A stretch of 64,000 nucleotides of DNA from NCBI GenBank assembly GCA_013335535.1, contig JAAXVL010000012.1, positions 46,170 through 110,169 on the forward strand, written 5' to 3'. Every line of letters begins with the position of its first letter. The stretch's first letter is position 1. Below are positions 1-10,376 of this stretch, piece after piece. The notes under the pieces are model-generated. The model did not search any database and was not told where the DNA came from. It saw only the letters and a program-made list of their open reading frames with translations. The position numbers were made by a program, and so were the translations under genes. This DNA is from Azonexaceae bacterium. GTDB lineage: Bacteria; Pseudomonadota; Gammaproteobacteria; Burkholderiales; Rhodocyclaceae.

Positions 1-1472
1 CGGTCCGGCGGATAGAAACGGATCAGCGCGATGCAGCGCGAGACGATGGCTTCATCGATGTCATCCACCCGGTTAGTGGTCAGGAAAAGTAGTCCGTTGA
101 AATATTCCAGCACGCGCAAAAACACGCCGACGACAGCGTTCATTGTGATGTTGTCATCGCGCTTCTTGATGTAGACGTCGGCCTCGTCGATGAGCATGAC
201 CGCCCCCCAGCGCTGGGCGCGGGTCAGCACTTCCTTGAGCGCCGTTTCCATGGCTGCGACGTTGAGCCCGAGCTGGCCGGAATGCACGCGATAAAGCGGC
301 CGGCGGATGATCTCAGAATACACCTCGGCTGTCAGCGTCTTGCCCACGCCGGGTGGCCCAGCACACAACACGGTCGTCCCGCCCGACTTGCCGGAGACGA
401 TGTCGTCCATCAGCACGTCCATCTCGGCGGTCAGGATGTCGATGAGGTCGGTCTGCTCGGGCGGCAGGACGAGCTTGGTCTTGAGTTCCGGCTGGTAGGC
501 ATAGGGCTGCATGTCGTCGACGTGCACCCAGACGTAGTGGTGCAGATCAAGGTGGAACATGAGCATGTAGAAATGCACGGGCAGTTCGGTAAACAGGCCC
601 TTGGCGATACCTGCCTGGGTTTCCTCGATCTCGGCCTCCTCCTTGCCGGACAACCGCAAATTGCGCTGCACCCGGCGCACGAACTTGGCCAGGATGTCGC
701 CCGTTGCATCGAGCGCCAGCACGCGTTCGCCGAGGATGCTCTCGTCGTTCACGAGCCGCGCCGGGCTGCCGGTCGATGACAGGATGATGAGGTCCTTGCG
801 CGAATAATCGGTGTCGCGATGGGTCGCCGTCGGATTCTCGGCAAAGTAGCCGACGCCCGTCCCGGAAAACTGCGCGCCGTACTGCCCGCGCCAGTCGAAA
901 TAGCGTTCGACGCCTTCGTCGTAACTGGCCAGCAAGGCCGGCGTTTCCTTGACGAAGCCCTTGGCGGCGAAGATTTCGGGAATCGTCCGCCCCGCAATAT
1001 CGGGGCCGGAAATGCGCAAGGTCGCCGTGGCCAGCCGTGCCTTGGCGTTGGCCTTGAGCTCGACGAAGATCTTGCCGGTTTCCTCCTCGGAAGGCGGCGT
1101 GAAGTCGAGCCGCGTCACCACGTAGGCCAGCGGCTTGCCGGTAATGCCGGCCGAAAACAGCCAGCCGCGTGAAGCATTTTCTGCCAGATAGCGGGCAATG
1201 GCCGGCACCGCCATTTCCAGCTCCTCGGCCTCGAAGCGCCGGCCGCCTTCGTGCAGCGCCTGACGCAAGGTGGCGATCTGCGCTGCCCGCGCCCGCAGCT
1301 CGCTGTCGCCGGCTGCATAGAGGCTTTGCAGCAGATCGAGCTCGCCGTCCTCCAGCTGGTTGAAGCCAAGCTCGACGCGATTGCCAAAGCGCAACTGCTC
1401 GCGCACGAACTCCAGCCGGGGAAAAGATCGCATCATCGGTTCGATGTGCCGGCGGTCGATTTGCAGCTTCAT
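1..1472 (-). CDS. AAA+ family ATPase, 3' end outside window
   Basis: The gene enters from the left edge, so its C-terminus is missing; about 490 residues are visible. The first 300 or so residues match no family I recognise. They are followed by a P-loop GPPGVGKT (near residue 372, bases about 337-359), Walker B VMLIDEAD, a sensor-1-like FLTTN and a VSRCI stretch with a possible arginine finger. This is a classic AAA+ module that would couple ATP hydrolysis to remodelling of a protein partner. The chosen start is ATG at 1472, reading MKLQIDRRHIEP, with GGAG about 10 bases upstream. No partner gene is visible on this side. Role and substrate are unknown; the AAA+ assignment itself is firm. Confidence 0.8.
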   Translation of the reverse strand, partial: MKLQIDRRHIEPMMRSFPRLEFVREQLRFGNRVELGFNQLEDGELDLLQSLYAAGDSELRARAAQIATLRQALHEGGRRFEAEELEMAVPAIARYLAENASRGWLFSAGITGKPLAYVVTRLDFTPPSEEETGKIFVELKANAKARLATATLRISGPDIAGRTIPEIFAAKGFVKETPALLASYDEGVERYFDWRGQYGAQFSGTGVGYFAENPTATHRDTDYSRKDLIILSSTGSPARLVNDESILGERVLALDATGDILAKFVRRVQRNLRLSGKEEAEIEETQAGIAKGLFTELPVHFYMLMFHLDLHHYVWVHVDDMQPYAYQPELKTKLVLPPEQTDLIDILTAEMDVLMDDIVSGKSGGTTVLCAGPPGVGKTLTAEVYSEIIRRPLYRVHSGQLGLNVAAMETALKEVLTRAQRWGAVMLIDEADVYIKKRDDNITMNAVVGVFLRVLEYFNGLLFLTTNRVDDIDEAIVSRCIALIRFYPPD

Positions 1473-1784
1473 TGGGGAAAAGCTCCATCAAGAACGATTC
1501 TCCCAACATCAGCGAATTTCGTGCCGAGCCAAAAAAGATGAAAAACAGCCTAAAACCAGCTACTTGATAAAAACCGAACCTTGTCGCGCTTGCGACAATG
1601 AGCGCCAAGACACCTCCGATCAAATCCCCACAAACCCCCTCGCGCTCGGCTCGGTCGGTGCGAATCAGGGTTTCCATCGCCGTCTCCGGTAAACGTCTGT
1701 ATTGCCGCCGCTCAGGTTTCGCCATGCATCCGGCTCACGGTAATCCATGGGATACTCCGCCCCCAGCAATTGATCGGAAAACGC
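1473..1784. other. intergenic region with a small inverted repeat
   Basis: This 312-base gap separates two divergent genes, the AAA+ ATPase and rlmF, and should hold both promoters. I see a perfect 7-bp inverted repeat (TTGTCGC, 4-base loop, GCGACAA) at 1581-1598. A related half-pair, TTGTCGC...GCGACA, occurs near 10113-10133. No convincing sigma-70 boxes or additional gene were found. Confidence 0.4.
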
Positions 1785-2834
1785 ATGACTGCACCAGCCC
1801 AGAAACCCGGACTTCACCCGCGCAACAAGAATGCGGCCGGCTACGATTTCGCCGCGCTGACCGCCGTCGCGCCGGGCCTGGTCAAGCATGTGATCACCAC
1901 CAAGGCGGGCACGCCGAGCATCGATTTCGCCAATCCAACGGCCGTCAAAGCCTTCAACCGCGCCCTGCTCGCCCTGCATTACGGCGTACGCGGCTGGGAA
2001 ATCCCGGCCGGTTACCTGTGCCCGCCGATTCCGGGCCGCGCCGACTACATCCACCACGCCGCCGACCTGCTCGCCACCAGCAACAAGAAAAACATCCCGA
2101 CCGGCGCCGGCGTGCGCGTACTCGACATCGGCGTCGGCGCCAACTGCGTCTATCCACTGATTGGTTTTGCCGAATACGGCTGGCACTTCCTCGGCGTCGA
2201 TATCGACGAAGCCGCGCTGGCTAATGCGCAGATGATCCTCGGCAAAAATCCGGAAGCGGCCGAAGCTGTCGAACTGCGCCACCAGCCAGTCTGGGAGAAC
2301 ATCTTCACGGGTCTGCTGCGTTCCGGCGAAAATTTCGAACTGAGCATCTGCAATCCGCCCTTCCACAACTCGCCGGACGACGTCCACGCCGTCAGCCAGC
2401 GCAAATGGAACAATCTCAACAAACCCGGCGCCAAGAAAGGCGCCGCCCAGCCGCGCCTCAACTTCGGCGGTGGCGGCACCGAACTGTGGTGCAACGGTGG
2501 CGAACGCGCCTTCGTCAAACTGATGGTCGAGCAAAGCTGCAACATCCCGAAACGGGTCATGTGGTTCACCAGCCTGATCTCGCAAGGCGACAATCTGCCT
2601 CACATTGAAGCCGCGCTCAAAAAAGCCAAGGTCGTCGAATCGCGCATCATCCCGATGGCCCAAGGCCAGAAGCAAAGCCGCCTGGTTGCCTGGACCTTCT
2701 GCGGCAATGGCGAACGCGAAAAATGGCGCAAGGAACGCTGGTCGTCCGCACCGGCTTACGGCACCACGGCGCCTGACGCACAACCGGCCTTCGCGCCCGC
2801 CGAGGCCGCGCCGCCGGCAACCGACCCCGTATAA
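1785..2834 (+). CDS. rlmF: 23S rRNA (adenine1618-N6)-methyltransferase RlmF
   Basis: The 349-residue product matches RlmF (YbiN), which uses S-adenosylmethionine to methylate N6 of A1618 in 23S rRNA. Visible features are the N-terminal GLHPRNKN block typical of the family, a SAM-binding LDIGVGAN motif, the adenine-N6 catalytic motif NPPFHNS, and [15 protein letters not shown]. The last 25 or so residues form a proline/alanine-rich tail beyond the conserved domain. ATG at 1785 is taken as the start; an in-frame TTG at 1770 would add five residues. It lies 29 bases upstream of psd on the same strand. Confidence 0.93.
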   Translation: MTAPAQKPGLHPRNKNAAGYDFAALTAVAPGLVKHVITTKAGTPSIDFANPTAVKAFNRALLALHYGVRGWEIPAGYLCPPIPGRADYIHHAADLLATSNKKNIPTGAGVRVLDIGVGANCVYPLIGFAEYGWHFLGVDIDEAALANAQMILGKNPEAAEAVELRHQPVWENIFTGLLRSGENFELSICNPPFHNSPDDVHAVSQRKWNNLNKPGAKKGAAQPRLNFGGGGTELWCNGGERAFVKLMVEQSCNIPKRVMWFTSLISQGDNLPHIEAALKKAKVVESRIIPMAQGQKQSRLVAWTFCGNGEREKWRKERWSSAPAYGTTAPDAQPAFAPAEAAPPATDPV

Positions 2835-2863
2835 TTCGCGTTTTTCAGCCTGGAAGTTTGCCC

Positions 2864-3712
2864 GTGTCCGACCGCCTTGCCGTCCTGCCCCAATACCTGT
2901 TACCCAAACAGGCGCTTACCGTGCTCGCCGGCAAACTCGCCAGCAAAGAGGCTGGCGGCCTGACGACCAGCGTCATCCGCTGGTTTGTCGGTCGCTATGG
3001 CGTAAACATGGCCGAGGCAGCCAACCCGGACATCGCCAGCTACAAAAGCTTCAACGAGTTCTTCACACGCCCCCTCAAGGACGGCGCCCGGCCCTTCGCC
3101 GATGCCGATTTTCTTTGCCCGGTCGATGGTGCGATCAGCCAGTTCGGCGCCATCGAGCGCGATCAGATTTTCCAGGCCAAGGGCCACAGCTACTCGACGA
3201 CAGCCCTCGTTGGCGGCGACCGCAAGCTGGCCGAGAAATTCGAGAACGGCAGCTTCGCGACGCTCTATCTGAGCCCGCGCGACTACCACCGCATCCACAT
3301 GCCTTGCGCCGGCAGGCTGACGCGGATGATCTACGTGCCCGGCGCGCTGTTTTCGGTCAATCCGACCACGGCACGCGGCGTGCCCGGTCTGTTCGCCCGC
3401 AATGAGCGGGTCGTTTGCGTCTTCGAATCGGAATTCGGCCCCTTCGTGCTGACCCTCGTCGGCGCGACCATCGTCGGCAGCATGGCCACCGTCTGGCACG
3501 GCACGGTCAATCCGCCGCGCCCCGGCGTCGTGCGTGAGTGGCGCTACGACGAGCAGAACATCGTTTTGCAGAAAGGCGACGAAATGGGCCGCTTCCTGCT
3601 CGGCTCGACGGTCGTCATGCTCTTCCCGAAAAACACCCTGGCCTTCAATCGGGAATGGGCGCCGACCAGCGCCATCCGCATGGGCGAGGCAATGGGCGGC
3701 CAGCCGGCCTGA
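2864..3712 (+). CDS. psd: phosphatidylserine decarboxylase
   Basis: A 282-residue membrane-associated enzyme that converts phosphatidylserine to phosphatidylethanolamine, the last step of PE synthesis. The self-cleavage motif LGST is present, with Ser248 becoming the pyruvoyl group (Gly247-Ser248 cleavage), leaving a short alpha chain of about 35 residues. The Asp (CPVDGAIS) and His (YHRIHMP) residues needed for auto-processing and catalysis are visible. The start is GTG at 2864 ([14 protein letters not shown]); an in-frame TTG two codons upstream is less likely. It follows rlmF closely and is convergent with the beta-helix gene, whose stop lies one base further on. Confidence 0.95.
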   Translation: MSDRLAVLPQYLLPKQALTVLAGKLASKEAGGLTTSVIRWFVGRYGVNMAEAANPDIASYKSFNEFFTRPLKDGARPFADADFLCPVDGAISQFGAIERDQIFQAKGHSYSTTALVGGDRKLAEKFENGSFATLYLSPRDYHRIHMPCAGRLTRMIYVPGALFSVNPTTARGVPGLFARNERVVCVFESEFGPFVLTLVGATIVGSMATVWHGTVNPPRPGVVREWRYDEQNIVLQKGDEMGRFLLGSTVVMLFPKNTLAFNREWAPTSAIRMGEAMGGQPA

Positions 3713-4996
3713 TTACTGGAAGGCGCCCGGCGCCAGCAGGCTGCTGGGTCGCATCGGGCGGCTGCCCACCGGGAACTTGAACTCGGCGACCGGCATCAAC
3801 TCGATTCCACGTGCCTGACCGGGCGGCCTGATGGCGCCGCGTAGCGGCGACATATTGGTCAGGCGCAGCGGTACGCCGCCAAATTCGATCAGCTCCCCAC
3901 GCGCCACCTGCCGGTTGCCATCGAACCGCCCCTGCACCGGCTTGTACAGATCACCAGCACCGACCAGCAGGTTGTTGAGCACCCAGACCTCGACTTCAGC
4001 CCCGAACTTGTCGGCGTTGAGGTTCAGGAAACGTCCAGCGTGATAGTCGTTGATCAGGGTGTTGTGCGCCATGTACAACGCGTTATCGGGCCAGCGCCGG
4101 CCTTCGGCGCCGTAGGAAACGATGCTCGGGTTGTCCGTCCCGGCGCTCTGGCCGATCGCGTTACCGATCACATAGGCGAGCCCGCCATTCGGGAACTCCA
4201 GTTCATACGAAGCCCGGCCGCCGGCGCCATCAACCAGCATGTTGTACAAAATATGATTCTCGCGCGCCCGCGACTTGACCAGATGGCCGAGATAGCCGTT
4301 CTGGAAACGGCTGCCGCGCAGCACGAACTTGCCGATCCCACCGACGTAGAGCAGATGGTGCAGATCGCCCGAATGGCGCGGCGCATCGCCGAATTCGCTA
4401 TCGATGATTTCAAGGCTCTGCTCCGGGAAGTTCGCGGTCAGGATGCCCATTTCATTATCGAAAAAGGCGCAGGCGCTGATCGTCAGGTCACCCTTCTCGA
4501 AACGGATACCAGCACCGTTGAGGCTGGCCACCCGGGCACCACGGAATTCGATGTTCTCGATGCGCACCTTGCCGCCGCGCACGACCCAGATCGCCTTGCC
4601 CTCGGCGCTCTTGCCATCGGCCAGCATGACCGGCCGCGCACCAGAGCCGCGGATGATGATTTCATTTTTGGCCCAAATTACCGGTTGACCGTGGTAATCG
4701 CCCGGGCGGATTTCGATGACCTCGCCATCCTGCGCCAAGCGCGCCGCCTCGGTGATCGTCGTGATCTTCTCGCCCGGCCCGACCACCATCGTCGCCGGCT
4801 TGCTGGCGGCCGCAGCCTGTTTCGCATCAGCCGCCACCGTTTTCAGCTGACCATCCGGCGAACGGCGGATTTCGCCGAGATAATCCGGTGCTGGCGGCAA
4901 CTTGTCGGGAATCTGCGCCATCGCGCAGGCGGCCGGCAAGGCCAGCATGCCGAGGAGGCCCAAAATACGGAGGCAGCGACGATCTATTTCTGGCAT
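3713..4996 (-). CDS. secreted right-handed beta-helix repeat protein
   Basis: A 427-residue protein with a Sec signal peptide (hydrophobic LGLLGMLALPAACAMA, cleavage before QIP) and a body of short repeated turns rich in G-D-N-x-I patterns (for example IRIENIEFRGARV, LTISACAFFDNEMG, EIIDSEFGDAP), the hallmark of pectate-lyase-like parallel beta-helices. It probably acts in the periplasm or outside the cell on a polysaccharide, but no lyase active site was identified. ATG at 4996 was chosen because GGAGG lies 5-6 bases upstream; a longer open frame exists but lacks a signal-peptide-like start. It is divergent from the MBL gene. Confidence 0.8.
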   Translation of the reverse strand: MPEIDRRCLRILGLLGMLALPAACAMAQIPDKLPPAPDYLGEIRRSPDGQLKTVAADAKQAAAASKPATMVVGPGEKITTITEAARLAQDGEVIEIRPGDYHGQPVIWAKNEIIIRGSGARPVMLADGKSAEGKAIWVVRGGKVRIENIEFRGARVASLNGAGIRFEKGDLTISACAFFDNEMGILTANFPEQSLEIIDSEFGDAPRHSGDLHHLLYVGGIGKFVLRGSRFQNGYLGHLVKSRARENHILYNMLVDGAGGRASYELEFPNGGLAYVIGNAIGQSAGTDNPSIVSYGAEGRRWPDNALYMAHNTLINDYHAGRFLNLNADKFGAEVEVWVLNNLLVGAGDLYKPVQGRFDGNRQVARGELIEFGGVPLRLTNMSPLRGAIRPPGQARGIELMPVAEFKFPVGSRPMRPSSLLAPGAFQ

Positions 4997-5171
4997 GGCA
5001 TCCTCCATTGATTGGCTGGCCAATCGGCTGTTCGGAATTAATTTCCGGGAACTGCGATAAGACGGCAGTAGCCATGCATTTGTCAACCAGCCAAGCCGTG
5101 GCAATATTCGCCTTCCGGGCCAGATGGCCAAGACCACGATCCCGGCCCTTCGTCCCAACCAGGAGATCTTC

Positions 5172-6158
5172 ATGCCCAGTGCTGCTATTTCGCCCCCCCG
5201 CGGCCGTCTCGCCCAATTGCTCGTAGCCGGCCTGCTGCTCGTCGCCTCGACCTTCGCCAGCGCCGAAGCGCCGCAACAGAAAACCCAGGTTCCCGGCTAC
5301 TACCGCCTGATGGTCGGCTCCTTTGAAGTCACCGCACTGTTCGACGGCACGATCAACCTCGACGAAAAGCTGCTCAAGAACATGCGTACGCGCGACATCG
5401 AGCGCCTGATTGCCCGCCAATTCCTGCAAGGGCCGGCCGTGCAGACCGCCGTCAACGCCTACCTGATCAATACCGGCAGCAAGCTGATCCTCGTTGATGC
5501 CGGCGCCGCCAAACTCTTCGGCCCGACGCTGGGCAACATCGTCGACAACCTCAAGGCGGCCGGCCATACGCCGGAACAGGTCGATGTCGTGCTTGTCACC
5601 CACCTGCACGGCGACCACGTCAATGGTCTCGTCTCGCCCGACGGCAAGGCTGTCTTTGCCAACGCCGAAGTCTGGTCGGCCAAGGCTGACAACGAATTCT
5701 GGCTGAGCGAGGAAGTCGCCGCCAAGGCCCCGAAGGAAGCCCAAGGCTTTTTCAAGATGGCCCGCGACGCCGCCGCACCGTATCGCGCCAGCGGCAAGTG
5801 GAAGACCTTCAACAGCGACGGCGAACTGCTGCCCGGCGTAAGCGCCGTCGACACCCACGGCCACACGCCCGGCCACGCCAGCTACCGCTTCGCCAGCAAC
5901 GGCCAGAAATTGCTGATCCTCGGTGACCTCGTCCATAGCCACGCCGTTCAGTTCGCCCATCCGGAAGTCGCCATCGAGTTCGACACCGACGCCAAGCAGG
6001 CTGTCCTCACCCGCAAGCGCGTCTTTGCCGAAGTGGCCAAGCAGCGCGAACTGGTCGCCGGCATGCACCTGCCCTTCCCCGGCATTGGTCACGTCCGCAA
6101 GGAGGGCAAGGGCTACGCCTGGGTTCCGGCCGAATTCTCGCCCCTGCCAGCAAAGTAA
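5172..6158 (+). CDS. exported metallo-beta-lactamase-fold hydrolase
   Basis: A 328-residue MBL-fold protein with an N-terminal signal peptide ([16 protein letters not shown], then EAP). The dinuclear metal motif HLHGDH is at residues 144-149 ([11 protein letters not shown]), with later ligands in [19 protein letters not shown] and [11 protein letters not shown]. It should sit in the periplasm. The family includes lactonases, beta-lactamases and arylsulfatase-like hydrolases, and the substrate cannot be told here. The start at 5172 has AGGAG six bases upstream. It ends five bases before the yaiI-type gene, suggesting a two-gene transcript. Confidence 0.88.
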   Translation: MPSAAISPPRGRLAQLLVAGLLLVASTFASAEAPQQKTQVPGYYRLMVGSFEVTALFDGTINLDEKLLKNMRTRDIERLIARQFLQGPAVQTAVNAYLINTGSKLILVDAGAAKLFGPTLGNIVDNLKAAGHTPEQVDVVLVTHLHGDHVNGLVSPDGKAVFANAEVWSAKADNEFWLSEEVAAKAPKEAQGFFKMARDAAAPYRASGKWKTFNSDGELLPGVSAVDTHGHTPGHASYRFASNGQKLLILGDLVHSHAVQFAHPEVAIEFDTDAKQAVLTRKRVFAEVAKQRELVAGMHLPFPGIGHVRKEGKGYAWVPAEFSPLPAK

Positions 6159-6163
6159 GCGCC

Positions 6164-6616
6164 ATGCAGATCTGGGTCGATGCCGACGCCTGCCCCGGCG
6201 TCATCAAGGAAATCATCTTCCGCGCCGCCGAGCGTCGGCAGATCCAGACCGTCCTGGTCGCTAACCAGATGCTGCGCACGCCACCGTCGAAATTCATCCG
6301 CGCCATCCAGGTACCGAGTGGTTTCGACGTGGCCGATGCGCACATCGTCGAGCAAGTCACGGCCGGCGATCTTGTTGTCACCGCCGATATTCCGCTTGCC
6401 TCGCTGGTCATCGAACGGGGCGCCCACGCACTCAACCCACGCGGCGAACTCTACACCACGGCGACCATCCAGGAACGCCTGACCATGCGCAATTTCATGG
6501 AAACGCTGCGCAGTGCCGGTGTCGAAACGGGCGGACCAAATGCCTTCAGCCAGGCCGACCGGCAAGCTTTCGCCAACCAGCTCGACCGCTTCCTGGCGAA
6601 AATACCGATCGTCTGA
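6164..6616 (+). CDS. yaiI: YaiI/YqxD (DUF188, UPF0178) family protein
   Basis: A 150-residue protein of the UPF0178 family, recognised from the N-terminus [15 protein letters not shown] and internal [21 protein letters not shown]. The family has a PIN-like fold with conserved acidic residues (DADACP) but no settled function. Length is normal. It lies five bases after the MBL hydrolase. The 67 bases after its stop contain a short GAAAT tandem run (about 6629-6644). Confidence 0.93.
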   Translation: MQIWVDADACPGVIKEIIFRAAERRQIQTVLVANQMLRTPPSKFIRAIQVPSGFDVADAHIVEQVTAGDLVVTADIPLASLVIERGAHALNPRGELYTTATIQERLTMRNFMETLRSAGVETGGPNAFSQADRQAFANQLDRFLAKIPIV

Positions 6617-6683
6617 TCGGCCTCAAAATTGAAATGAAATGAAATGATCACGGGCCGGCCCTCAGCCCGACCCCATCGTGCCT

Positions 6684-7100
6684 TTAACTTACCCGGAACC
6701 CCATCACGTTGCTCATCAAGAACAACTGGGGCTGGGCATCCAGCCAGTCCCGCGCGGCAGGAAGCGTAGGGCAGATTTCGGTTTGATAGGAAGCCAGGCC
6801 AACCTCGGCCGGAATATTGATGGCCTGTGCCGCCAGGGTTTTGTCGGTCGTCACGAAAACCACACGGCAATTCGGATGCGAAGCATAGGCGCCGAACAGG
6901 AGCGCGGCATACTCGGTCAGCACATCCTCGGTCAGGCCATGTTTCGTTACGTCCGAGAAATCGTTGATGACATAACGAGCCTCATCAAAGCGAAAGTCGC
7001 TCTGAATATTCTTGACGGCCTCGATGAACTCCCAGCCAGGAACAACCCCTGAAAACTGATTGACCACACCTTCAGGTTCCCAGACGATCTCGTAAGCCAT
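6684..7100 (-). CDS. hypothetical protein (138 aa)
   Basis: A small soluble protein without signal peptide or membrane segments that I do not recognise. It opens MAYEIVWEPEGVVNQFSG and contains a beta-strand/helix pattern (RYVINDFSDVTKHGLT, CRVVFVTTDKTLAAQAI) resembling STAS/SpoIIAA-like small domains, but that is only an impression. Start ATG 7100 was chosen because AAGGTGG lies just upstream. A 7-bp inverted repeat (AGATAGT/ACTATCT, 7156-7178) lies in its promoter region. Confidence 0.6.
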   Translation of the reverse strand: MAYEIVWEPEGVVNQFSGVVPGWEFIEAVKNIQSDFRFDEARYVINDFSDVTKHGLTEDVLTEYAALLFGAYASHPNCRVVFVTTDKTLAAQAINIPAEVGLASYQTEICPTLPAARDWLDAQPQLFLMSNVMGFRVS

Positions 7101-7243
7101 ACACCACCTTGGTAAAGGGTTAAATCGCAACGACCGCGACGATTCTATTCGTTCAAGATAGTACATCCCACACTATCTGTTCAACATCTAGTGCAAGCCA
7201 TAGGTATCCCGTATGGCTATATCTTTCGACAGTCCCGGAAAAG

Positions 7244-7281
7244 AAAAAATCCCCTGCCGGTTGCCCGACAAGGGATTTTTT
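7244..7281 (-). terminator. bidirectional rho-independent terminator of acnB
   Basis: AAAAAATCCC and GGGATTTTTT form perfect arms around an 18-base loop, giving a T-run on both strands. It lies 34 bases after the acnB stop codon. Confidence 0.8.
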
Positions 7282-7314
7282 ACGGTCGCCCGGAAATTCC
7301 GGCCAAAACCGAAA

Positions 7315-9903
7315 TTACATCTCGACGGTTGCCGCCTGTTCGACAAACTCCGGAATCTGGTCGAAGTTCATGTAGCGATAGACTTCACCGGCCTTGGCGT
7401 TCACCAGCTTGATCTGCTCCATGTATTCCGGAACCGTCACGATGCGGCCGGCCAGCGCGCACATGGCGGCCAGTTCGGCGGAACCGAGATAGACCTGGGT
7501 GTCGATACCGAGGCGGTTCGGGAAGTTGCGGGTCGAGGTGGAGATCGCGGTCGAACCCTTGCGGATCTGCGCCTGGTTACCCATGCACAGCGAGCAGCCC
7601 GGCATTTCCATACGGGCGCCAGACTTGCCGAGGACGCCGTAGTAGCCTTCTTCGGTCAGGATCAGGGCATCCATCTTGGTCGGCGGAGCGATCCACAGAC
7701 GGGTCGGGATGTCGGACTTGCCTTCGAGGACCTTGCCGGCGGCACGGAAGTGGCCGATGTTGGTCATGCAGGAGCCGATGAAGACTTCGTCGATCTTGGC
7801 ACCGGCAACTTCGGAGAGGACCTTGACGTCGTCCGGATCATTCGGGCAGGCCAGGATCGGCTCGGTGACTTCAGCCAGGTCGATTTCGATCACGGCGGCG
7901 TACTGGGCATTGGCGTCAGCCTTGAGCAGCGTGCCGTTGGCGATCCAGTCTTCCATGGCGTTGATGCGGCGCTTCAGGGTGCGGGCATCCTGATAGCCTT
8001 CGGCGATCATCCACTTCATCAGGGTGATGTTCGACGTCATGTACTCGACGATCGGTTCCTTGTTCAGGGCGATCGCACAGGCTGCGGCAGAACGCTCGGC
8101 GGCAGCGTCGGAGAGTTCGAAGGCTTGTTCAACCTTGAGATCCGGGAGGCCTTCGATTTCCAGGATGCGGCCGGAGAAGACGTTCTTCTTGCCCTTCTTC
8201 TCGACGGTCAGCAGACCAGCCTTGATGGCGTACAGCGGAATGGCGTTGACCAGGTCGCGCAGGGTGATGCCATCCTGCATCTTGCCCTTGAAGCGGACCA
8301 GCACGGATTCCGGCATGTCCAGCGGCATGACGCCGGTGGCGGCGGCAAAGGCGACCAGACCGGAACCGGCCGGGAAGGAGATGCCGATCGGGAAACGGGT
8401 GTGCGAGTCACCACCGGTACCGACGGTATCCGGCAACAGCAGGCGGTTCAGCCAGGAGTGGATGACGCCGTCGCCCGGACGCAGCGCAACGCCGCCACGG
8501 GTCGAGATGAAGGACGGCAGTTCGCGGTGCATGCGGACGTCGACCAGCTTCGGATAAGCGGCGGTGTGGCAGAAGGACTGCATGACCAGATCGGCGGAGA
8601 AGCCGAGGCAGGCCAGGTCTTTCAGTTCGTCGCGCGTCATCGGGCCGGTGGTGTCTTGCGAACCAACGGTGGTCATCTTCGGCTCGCAGTAGGTGCCCGG
8701 CAGAATGCCAGTCACGCCGCAGGCCTTGCCAACCATCTTCTGGGCCAGCGAGTAGCCCTTGCCGTCGTCGGCCGGGTTTTGCGGCAGACGGAACAGGGTG
8801 CTTTGCGGCAGCTTGAGGAATTCACGGGCCTTGGTCGTCAGGCCGCGACCGATGATCAGGGGAATACGACCGCCAGCGCGGACTTCGTCGAGGATGACGA
8901 GGGTCTTGAGCTGGGATTCGGCGATCACGGCACCGTTCTTGGTGGCGGCAACCTTGCCGGTGGCCTGATCGACCTTCAGTTCGATCTCATCGCCCATGTC
9001 CATGGCGCTGCAATCGATTTCGATTGGCAGGGCGCCGGCATCTTCCATCGTGTTGAAGAAGATCGGAGCGATCTTCGAACCGAGGCAGAAACCACCAAAA
9101 CGCTTGTTCGGCACAAACGGGATGTCTTCGCCGGTAAACCACAGTACAGAGTTGGTAGCGGACTTGCGGGAAGAACCGGTACCGACCACGTCACCGACGT
9201 AGGCGATCAGGTTGCCCTTGGCAGCCAGCTTTTCCAGTTGCTTCAACGGGCCGCGCGAACCCGGCTCGTCGGCTTCGATACCCGGACGCGGGTTCTTCAG
9301 CATGGCCAGCGCGTGCAGCGGGATGTCAGGACGCGACCAGGCATCCGGTGCCGGCGACAGGTCGTCGGTATTGGTTTCGCCGGTGACCTTGAAGACGGTC
9401 AGCTTCTGCGAAGCCGGGACTTCCGGACGCGAGGTGAACCACTCGGCGTCAGCCCACGACTGCATGACAGCCTTGGCGTTGGCATTGCCGGCCTTGGCCA
9501 GCTCGGCGACATCGTGGAAGAAGTCGAACACCAGCAGGGTCTTCTTCAGGCCTTCGGCGGCAACGGCGCCAACCGCACCATCAGCCAGCAGGTCGATCAG
9601 CGGCTTGACGTTGAAACCGCCCAGCATGGTGCCGAGCAGTTCGGTGGCTTTTTCCTTGGAAATCAGGGCACAGGCTTCTTCACCCTTGGCAACCTTGGCC
9701 AGGAACTCAGCCTTGACCTTGGCGGCATCATCCACACCAGCCGGTACGCGGTAGGTGATCAGCTCGACCAGGGCGGCTTCTTCGCCCTTCGGCGGATTCT
9801 TCAGCAGGGCGACCAGTTCAGTGGTCTGTTGCTTGGACAGGGGCAGCGGGGGGATACCGAGGGCTGCACGCTCTGCAACGTGGGCGCGATAGGCTTCAAG
9901 CAC
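7315..9903 (-). CDS. acnB: bifunctional aconitate hydratase 2 / 2-methylisocitrate dehydratase
   Basis: An 862-residue AcnB, the main TCA-cycle aconitase, interconverting citrate and isocitrate through a [4Fe-4S] cluster; it often also serves the methylcitrate cycle. The N-terminal HEAT-like domain ([20 protein letters not shown]) is typical of AcnB rather than AcnA. Cluster cysteines are visible in [11 protein letters not shown] and the C-terminal [10 protein letters not shown]. Length matches the family. The start is GTG at 9903 with AAGGAAG about 6 bases upstream. It is a single gene with its own terminator. The long open frame on the opposite strand across this gene is a composition artefact. 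Confidence 0.97.
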   Translation of the reverse strand: MLEAYRAHVAERAALGIPPLPLSKQQTTELVALLKNPPKGEEAALVELITYRVPAGVDDAAKVKAEFLAKVAKGEEACALISKEKATELLGTMLGGFNVKPLIDLLADGAVGAVAAEGLKKTLLVFDFFHDVAELAKAGNANAKAVMQSWADAEWFTSRPEVPASQKLTVFKVTGETNTDDLSPAPDAWSRPDIPLHALAMLKNPRPGIEADEPGSRGPLKQLEKLAAKGNLIAYVGDVVGTGSSRKSATNSVLWFTGEDIPFVPNKRFGGFCLGSKIAPIFFNTMEDAGALPIEIDCSAMDMGDEIELKVDQATGKVAATKNGAVIAESQLKTLVILDEVRAGGRIPLIIGRGLTTKAREFLKLPQSTLFRLPQNPADDGKGYSLAQKMVGKACGVTGILPGTYCEPKMTTVGSQDTTGPMTRDELKDLACLGFSADLVMQSFCHTAAYPKLVDVRMHRELPSFISTRGGVALRPGDGVIHSWLNRLLLPDTVGTGGDSHTRFPIGISFPAGSGLVAFAAATGVMPLDMPESVLVRFKGKMQDGITLRDLVNAIPLYAIKAGLLTVEKKGKKNVFSGRILEIEGLPDLKVEQAFELSDAAAERSAAACAIALNKEPIVEYMTSNITLMKWMIAEGYQDARTLKRRINAMEDWIANGTLLKADANAQYAAVIEIDLAEVTEPILACPNDPDDVKVLSEVAGAKIDEVFIGSCMTNIGHFRAAGKVLEGKSDIPTRLWIAPPTKMDALILTEEGYYGVLGKSGARMEMPGCSLCMGNQAQIRKGSTAISTSTRNFPNRLGIDTQVYLGSAELAAMCALAGRIVTVPEYMEQIKLVNAKAGEVYRYMNFDQIPEFVEQAATVEM

Positions 9904-10376
9904 GGCGACTTCCTTTCGTAAAGGGTTGCTCTGGGAAACGAATATTCTACGACAACGGCGGTACCCTGATGGTTCGAAAACAAGGCTACCAACCGTGACT
10001 TGCGGGTCTTATATATTTTATATGTTATATCACCCACAAGGCTAGACCCGGATAGCGCAAAACGCGGCCCGTCGACAAATTGCCCATTTTTTAGGCACAA
10101 CCCCTAAAACCCTTGTCGCTCAATGTTTTGCGACATCTGTCCCGAGCTTATCCACAAGCTTGTCCGACGCGAATGGGGATAAAGAGGACTTATGGAAGCC
10201 GCACTCCGTCCCCGGATTTGCTGCGGCGCATCAATGGCTTGTCGAAAATCGAGCCGACTGCGCCGGTAGCGGACAACGTCCCTTTTCATTTTTGGCCATT
10301 TTTTCCGATTGACCGTGGCAGCCAGCCTCGCGCGCTTTGCCCTACAATTTGTGCCATCACCCAACCGGCCATCAAC
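9904..10376. promoter_or_regulatory. acnB / moxR divergent intergenic region
   Basis: This 473-base gap should hold the acnB and moxR promoters. At 9999-10040 an AT-rich block (TTATATATTTTATATGTTATAT) is flanked by near-perfect 9-bp arms (CTTGCGGGT and ACCCACAAG), a possible 5'-leader hairpin or operator for acnB. TTGTCGC...GCGACA follows at about 10113-10133. A copy of the dispersed repeat lies near moxR. No further gene is supported. Confidence 0.4.
10282..10320 (-). repeat. dispersed 38-bp repeat, copy R1
   Basis: Read on the minus strand it gives TGCCACGGTCAATCGG, six A's and TGGCCAAAAATGAAAAGG. Intergenic, 57 bases upstream of moxR. Confidence 0.85.

Noticed and set aside
547..1725. Minus-strand frame of about 390 codons overlapping the AAA+ ATPase
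   Set aside because: It is out of frame with the P-loop ATPase, which continues past the left edge; its translation is arginine/alanine-rich without motifs.
5011..5026. GATTGG-CTGG-CCAATC inverted repeat between the beta-helix and MBL genes
   Set aside because: Arms of six bases are expected by chance at this density; placed between divergent genes but not strong enough to list as a site.
6622..6650. AAAATTGAAATGAAATGAAATGA run after the yaiI-type gene
   Set aside because: It resembles the tail of the short repeat with a GAAAT triplication, but lacks the GCCACGGTCAACCGG core; counted only as a curiosity.
7213..9921. Very long open frame (about 900 codons) antisense to acnB
   Set aside because: It mirrors acnB codon by codon; in GC-rich genes with C/G third positions the opposite strand often stays open. 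The acnB protein is unmistakable and the antisense product has no family likeness.
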